Source: Hellea sp.
GTDB lineage: Bacteria; Pseudomonadota; Alphaproteobacteria; Caulobacterales; Maricaulaceae
Reading direction: 5' to 3'
NCBI GenBank assembly: GCA_013002305.1
Contig: JABDKG010000064.1
Span: 1 to 64,000 of the forward strand
DNA: 64,000 nt
Each line of letters begins with the position of its first letter. The first letter of the stretch is position 1. The notes under the pieces are model-generated. The model had not been told where the DNA came from. It did not search any database and worked only from the letters and a program-made list of their open reading frames with translations. The translations under genes were made by a program, and so were the position numbers. Of this stretch, positions 61,278-64,000 are shown piece after piece.

Positions 61278-61306
61278 TATTAACAGCCCAGGAAAAGGAG
61301 AAATCC

Positions 61307-61621
61307 ATGGACATCAAAAAATACGAAAAAGTTCTGAAGGATCGGCTCGCCTATCTCAATAAACATATGCACGAAATAGAAGATCAGCTGGATGACCCGC
61401 CTAATCCGGACTGGGATGACAATGCCGCCGAACATGAAAGTGATGAAGTTTTAGAAGATTTGGGTAATATGGAGCTGCACGAGGCCAGAGCCATTATGGC
61501 CGCCATGAGCCGGATTAAAGACGGCACGTTCGGAACCTGTATGAAATGCGAAATCCCAATTTCTGAAGAACGGCTTGATCTTGTACCGCATACGCCATTT
61601 TGCCGGGACTGCGCCAATTAG
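61307..61621 (+). CDS. DksA/TraR-family zinc-finger protein
   Basis: The ATG at 61307 follows AAGGAG; an upstream ATG at 61274 overlaps the preceding gene. The 104-residue protein has an N-terminal coiled-coil region and a C4 zinc finger (Cys78, Cys81, Cys99, Cys102 in TCMKCEIPIS and FCRDCAN). It is shorter than DksA and lacks the full tip, so it may bind RNA polymerase like TraR or act otherwise. Confidence 0.88.
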   Translation: MDIKKYEKVLKDRLAYLNKHMHEIEDQLDDPPNPDWDDNAAEHESDEVLEDLGNMELHEARAIMAAMSRIKDGTFGTCMKCEIPISEERLDLVPHTPFCRDCAN

Positions 61622-61663
61622 AAAATTGAATCGGGGTTGCGTCTGCTAAACCCCTTATGTTTA

Positions 61664-62095
61664 ATGTTTTCAGCAATGAACAAGGTTTTCGAAATTCAAA
61701 CGCGCGGATCAGGACTGCACGAATTTACCGAGCAGGTCAGCGACTATGTTTCAAGCGCCGGTAAGGATTCTGGACTGCTGACTTTGTTCGTTCGCCATAC
61801 GTCTTGTTCTCTTCTCATATCTGAAAACGCGGACCCGGATGTGCGCGCCGATATGAACGAGTTTTTCCGGCGGCTGGTTCCAGATACTGATCAAAATTCA
61901 ATGAGCTGGGTGCGCCATACGTGCGAAGGCCCGGACGATATGCCGGCTCATATTAAAGCCGCTATGACTCCTGTATCAATCTCAATCCCGATCGTAAATG
62001 GCCGCTTGGCGCTTGGTACTTGGCAGGGCATATTTCTGTTCGAACATCGCGATCGACCGCACCGACGAACGGTAGCCGGGCATATTTCGGCCTGA
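61664..62095 (+). CDS. YjbQ (UPF0047) family protein
   Basis: The family includes enzymes with thiamine-phosphate synthase side activity, but its physiological role is not settled. The 143-residue protein has the signature FVRHTSCSLLISENADPDVR and a conserved His in FLFEHRDRPHRR. No ribosome site is clear; ATG at 61664 or 61676 and TTG at 61637 are all possible starts. It ends 2 bp before the nnr start. Confidence 0.88.
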   Translation: MFSAMNKVFEIQTRGSGLHEFTEQVSDYVSSAGKDSGLLTLFVRHTSCSLLISENADPDVRADMNEFFRRLVPDTDQNSMSWVRHTCEGPDDMPAHIKAAMTPVSISIPIVNGRLALGTWQGIFLFEHRDRPHRRTVAGHISA

Positions 62096-62097
62096 TC

Positions 62098-63582
62098 ATG
62101 CACGAATTATTGACGACAGAACAAATGATCGCCGCCGAGCAGTGGGCTATCAAAACAGGCGTTCCGGATTATGACCTAATGGAGCATGCCGGACGCGGCG
62201 CGGCCGAACTTATTATGGCCTGCCATGAGCCGCAGACAACCGCCATTTTGTGCGGCCCCGGCAATAATGGCGGCGACGGATATGTGATCGCGCGCCTCCT
62301 TCAAAAGGCCGGTTGGCCGGTCAATATATACATGCTGGCCCACTCCAAAAAAGGCTCTTCAGCCGAGCGGGCTCAGGGTCTTTGGCGAAATCCAGTGAAG
62401 AAGATTACCTCGTTTAATCCTGATCAATATTCGCTGATTATTGATGCCGTTTTTGGGACCGGTCTAGAGCGGCCGGTTGAACGGGCATTGGCCGGGACAT
62501 TTAAGACCATCAATGAAAGCGATGTTCATATTATTGCGATCGATCTCCCTAGCGGCATTGAAGGGACGACCGGTGCCAAGCTCGGAGCCGCGATCAAAGC
62601 CGATCAAACCATCACTTTTTTTAGAGCCAAAACCGGGCATGCTCTGATGCCGGGCCTTGACCATTGCGGCAAAACGGTCTGTGTCGATATTGGCATTGAA
62701 GATGGCGCGCTTGCGGATCTTTCGGACGCAATAGCCCTGCACAATGATCCGGATATATGGTTGGATATAGTCCCGCTAAAAACCCGCGCCGGGCATAAAT
62801 ATGACTATGGTCATGTCGGCGTGATTGCCGGTGATGTCACCCATATTGGCGCCAGCCGCCTGTCCGGAAAAGCCGCCTTTCGCATCGGCGCGGGAGCTGT
62901 CACTCTGGCCGTCCCGCCGGACGCGATACCAGCCCACGCCGGCCACGCTCACGAATGTATGCTCAAATCGGTCGAGACCGAAAAGGACTTAGAGCCCCTG
63001 CTCGAAGATGCTCGAATAAACACAATGGTCGTCGGGCCTGGCAACGGCATTTGTGATCGCACGCGAACTTTACTAAAAGCGGCGCTAACATCGGATAAGC
63101 AGCTCGTGCTGGACGCAGATGCCATAACGGTCTGCGCCGAAGATCCTGAGGGTTCTTTCGACCTGATCAAAAAGCGCGAAAACGCAACCATCCTGACGCC
63201 GCATGGCGGTGAATTTTCCCGGCTATTTCCGAACATTGGCAAGGGCGATTTGTACAAGCTCGAACAGGCCCGGGCCGCGGCAAAGCTCAGCGGGGCGATT
63301 ATCGTCTATAAAGGCGCCGATACAATCATCGCTGCGCCGGACGGGAATTCCATCATAAATACAACAGGTTACCCTTGGCTGGCAACGGCAGGCTCCGGTG
63401 ATGTGCTCGCCGGAATGATTGGCGGTCTTTTGGCTCAAGGCAAAGACCCGATTAAAGCTGCAGCCTGCGCGGTCTGGATGCACGCTCTAAGCGCGCGCCT
63501 GTTCGGCCCCGGATTAATGGCTACCGACATTATCGCCAACATACCTTATGTGTTGCAGGACCTATTGGAATATGCCGAGTGA
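62098..63582 (+). CDS. nnr: Bifunctional NAD(P)H-hydrate epimerase / ADP-dependent dehydratase
   Basis: Nnr repairs hydrated NADH and NADPH. The 494-residue protein has an N-terminal YjeF_N epimerase domain (GPGNNGGDGYVIARLL, then DAVFGTGLERP) and a C-terminal YjeF_C dehydratase (VVGPGNGICD, then ATAGSGDVLAGMIGGLLAQ). The ATG at 62098 starts the conserved region; a longer reading overlaps the YjbQ gene. The stop overlaps sfsA by 4 bp. Confidence 0.95.
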   Translation: MHELLTTEQMIAAEQWAIKTGVPDYDLMEHAGRGAAELIMACHEPQTTAILCGPGNNGGDGYVIARLLQKAGWPVNIYMLAHSKKGSSAERAQGLWRNPVKKITSFNPDQYSLIIDAVFGTGLERPVERALAGTFKTINESDVHIIAIDLPSGIEGTTGAKLGAAIKADQTITFFRAKTGHALMPGLDHCGKTVCVDIGIEDGALADLSDAIALHNDPDIWLDIVPLKTRAGHKYDYGHVGVIAGDVTHIGASRLSGKAAFRIGAGAVTLAVPPDAIPAHAGHAHECMLKSVETEKDLEPLLEDARINTMVVGPGNGICDRTRTLLKAALTSDKQLVLDADAITVCAEDPEGSFDLIKKRENATILTPHGGEFSRLFPNIGKGDLYKLEQARAAAKLSGAIIVYKGADTIIAAPDGNSIINTTGYPWLATAGSGDVLAGMIGGLLAQGKDPIKAAACAVWMHALSARLFGPGLMATDIIANIPYVLQDLLEYAE

Positions 63583-64000
63583 TATTCCCGGCCCCGATCC
63601 AAGAAGGTGTTTTAATTCAAAGGTATAAACGCTTTCTCGCCGACATTGATCTGAACGGCGAAATGATTACCGCGCACTGCGCCAATCCCGGTTCGATGAT
63701 GGGCGTTCAGGACAAAGGCGCAGCGGTTTGGGTCAGCAAGGCGCAGAATAAAAGCCGAAAACTGAAATGGGACTGGCAGGTGATTGAGGTCGACGGCGCG
63801 CGGGTTTGCATCAATACGGCGACGGCGAATCCCATCGTCGAAGAGGCTATTCTGGCTGGTAAAATCCCAGAGCTCTCCGGCTATGAGAGCTTCAGGCGCG
63901 AAGTGAAATATGGCCAGAACAGCCGGATCGATTTCCGGCTCGAAGACCCGGCCCGGCCGCTCTGTTATCTCGAGATTAAAAACGTCACATTGTCCCGCAC
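63579..64000 (+). CDS. sfsA: SfsA-family protein, N-terminal part (runs off the window)
   Basis: A GTG at 63579 overlapping the nnr stop (GTGA) starts a frame that stays open to the end of the window (140 codons). The visible residues include LNGEMITAHCANPGSMMG and VKYGQNSRIDFRLED, then LEIKNVTL, which match the SfsA family (sugar fermentation stimulation protein, a restriction-endonuclease-like fold with a Glu-x-Lys pair). The C-terminal third is outside the window, and the physiological role of SfsA is unsettled. Confidence 0.92.
   Translation, partial: MIFPAPIQEGVLIQRYKRFLADIDLNGEMITAHCANPGSMMGVQDKGAAVWVSKAQNKSRKLKWDWQVIEVDGARVCINTATANPIVEEAILAGKIPELSGYESFRREVKYGQNSRIDFRLEDPARPLCYLEIKNVTLSR

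Noticed and set aside
1-64000. Mobile elements, prophage or defence system
   Set aside because: No transposase, integrase, phage structural, restriction or CRISPR-associated protein is encoded; coding is almost continuous core metabolism.

Overview
The window is a contiguous, gene-dense piece of an alphaproteobacterial chromosome of moderate GC. The gene order (trpDC, lexA, comEC, gltX, gltA, then lpxB back to rpsB, then dnaE, lolDC, proS and a full nuo operon), the GTTC-N7-GTTC LexA boxes and the short prolyl-tRNA synthetase all fit the Caulobacterales/Hyphomonadales/Maricaulales neighbourhood. A marine stalked or prosthecate relative is an inference, not something the sequence proves. I see no insertion sequence, prophage, integron or CRISPR array.

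Layout. 1-1896: the 3' end of trpD, a palindromic intergenic repeat, trpC, and lexA with a self-regulatory SOS box. 1893-6108 (minus): a DUF2459 protein, a small lipoprotein, a TraB/GumN protein and comEC. 6235-8969 (plus): gltX and gltA. 8966-23918 (minus): a long envelope and translation block. Read in its own direction it runs rpsB-tsf, then pyrH-frr-uppS-cdsA-dxr-rseP-bamA-skp-lpxD-fabZ-lpxA-lpxI-lpxB. The rpsB leader can form a pseudoknot. 24142-24711 (plus): nnrU. 24716-28284 (minus): dnaE, preceded by an unlisted 30-codon ORF and a second perfect SOS box. This ORF is probably a SidA-type SOS division inhibitor. 28402-29736 (plus): an amino-acid permease placed between dnaE and lolD. 29714-52157 (minus): all 14 nuo genes with an extra lipoprotein between nuoD and nuoE, then birA, coaX, rnj, mce, a DUF1467 protein, proS and lolCD. 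52440-60909 (minus): a zinc metalloprotease, moaA, a PagL-like protein, tRNA-Leu(UAA), a cytochrome P450, the glutathione-dependent formaldehyde pair fghA/adhC and a CinA-type protein. 61032-64000 (plus): a YdcH-like protein, a DksA/TraR-like zinc finger, a YjbQ protein, the NAD(P)HX repair enzyme and the start of sfsA.

How it fits together. Most of the window is core housekeeping: outer-membrane biogenesis (lipid A, BamA, Skp, LolCD, RseP), isoprenoid and phospholipid precursors, translation, replication and respiration. The most notable points are the SOS-controlled small membrane-protein ORF ahead of dnaE, the rpsB leader pseudoknot, a helix-hairpin-helix-like tail shared by ribosomal protein S2 and NuoE, the lipoprotein embedded in the complex I operon, and a P450 next to formaldehyde detoxification genes.
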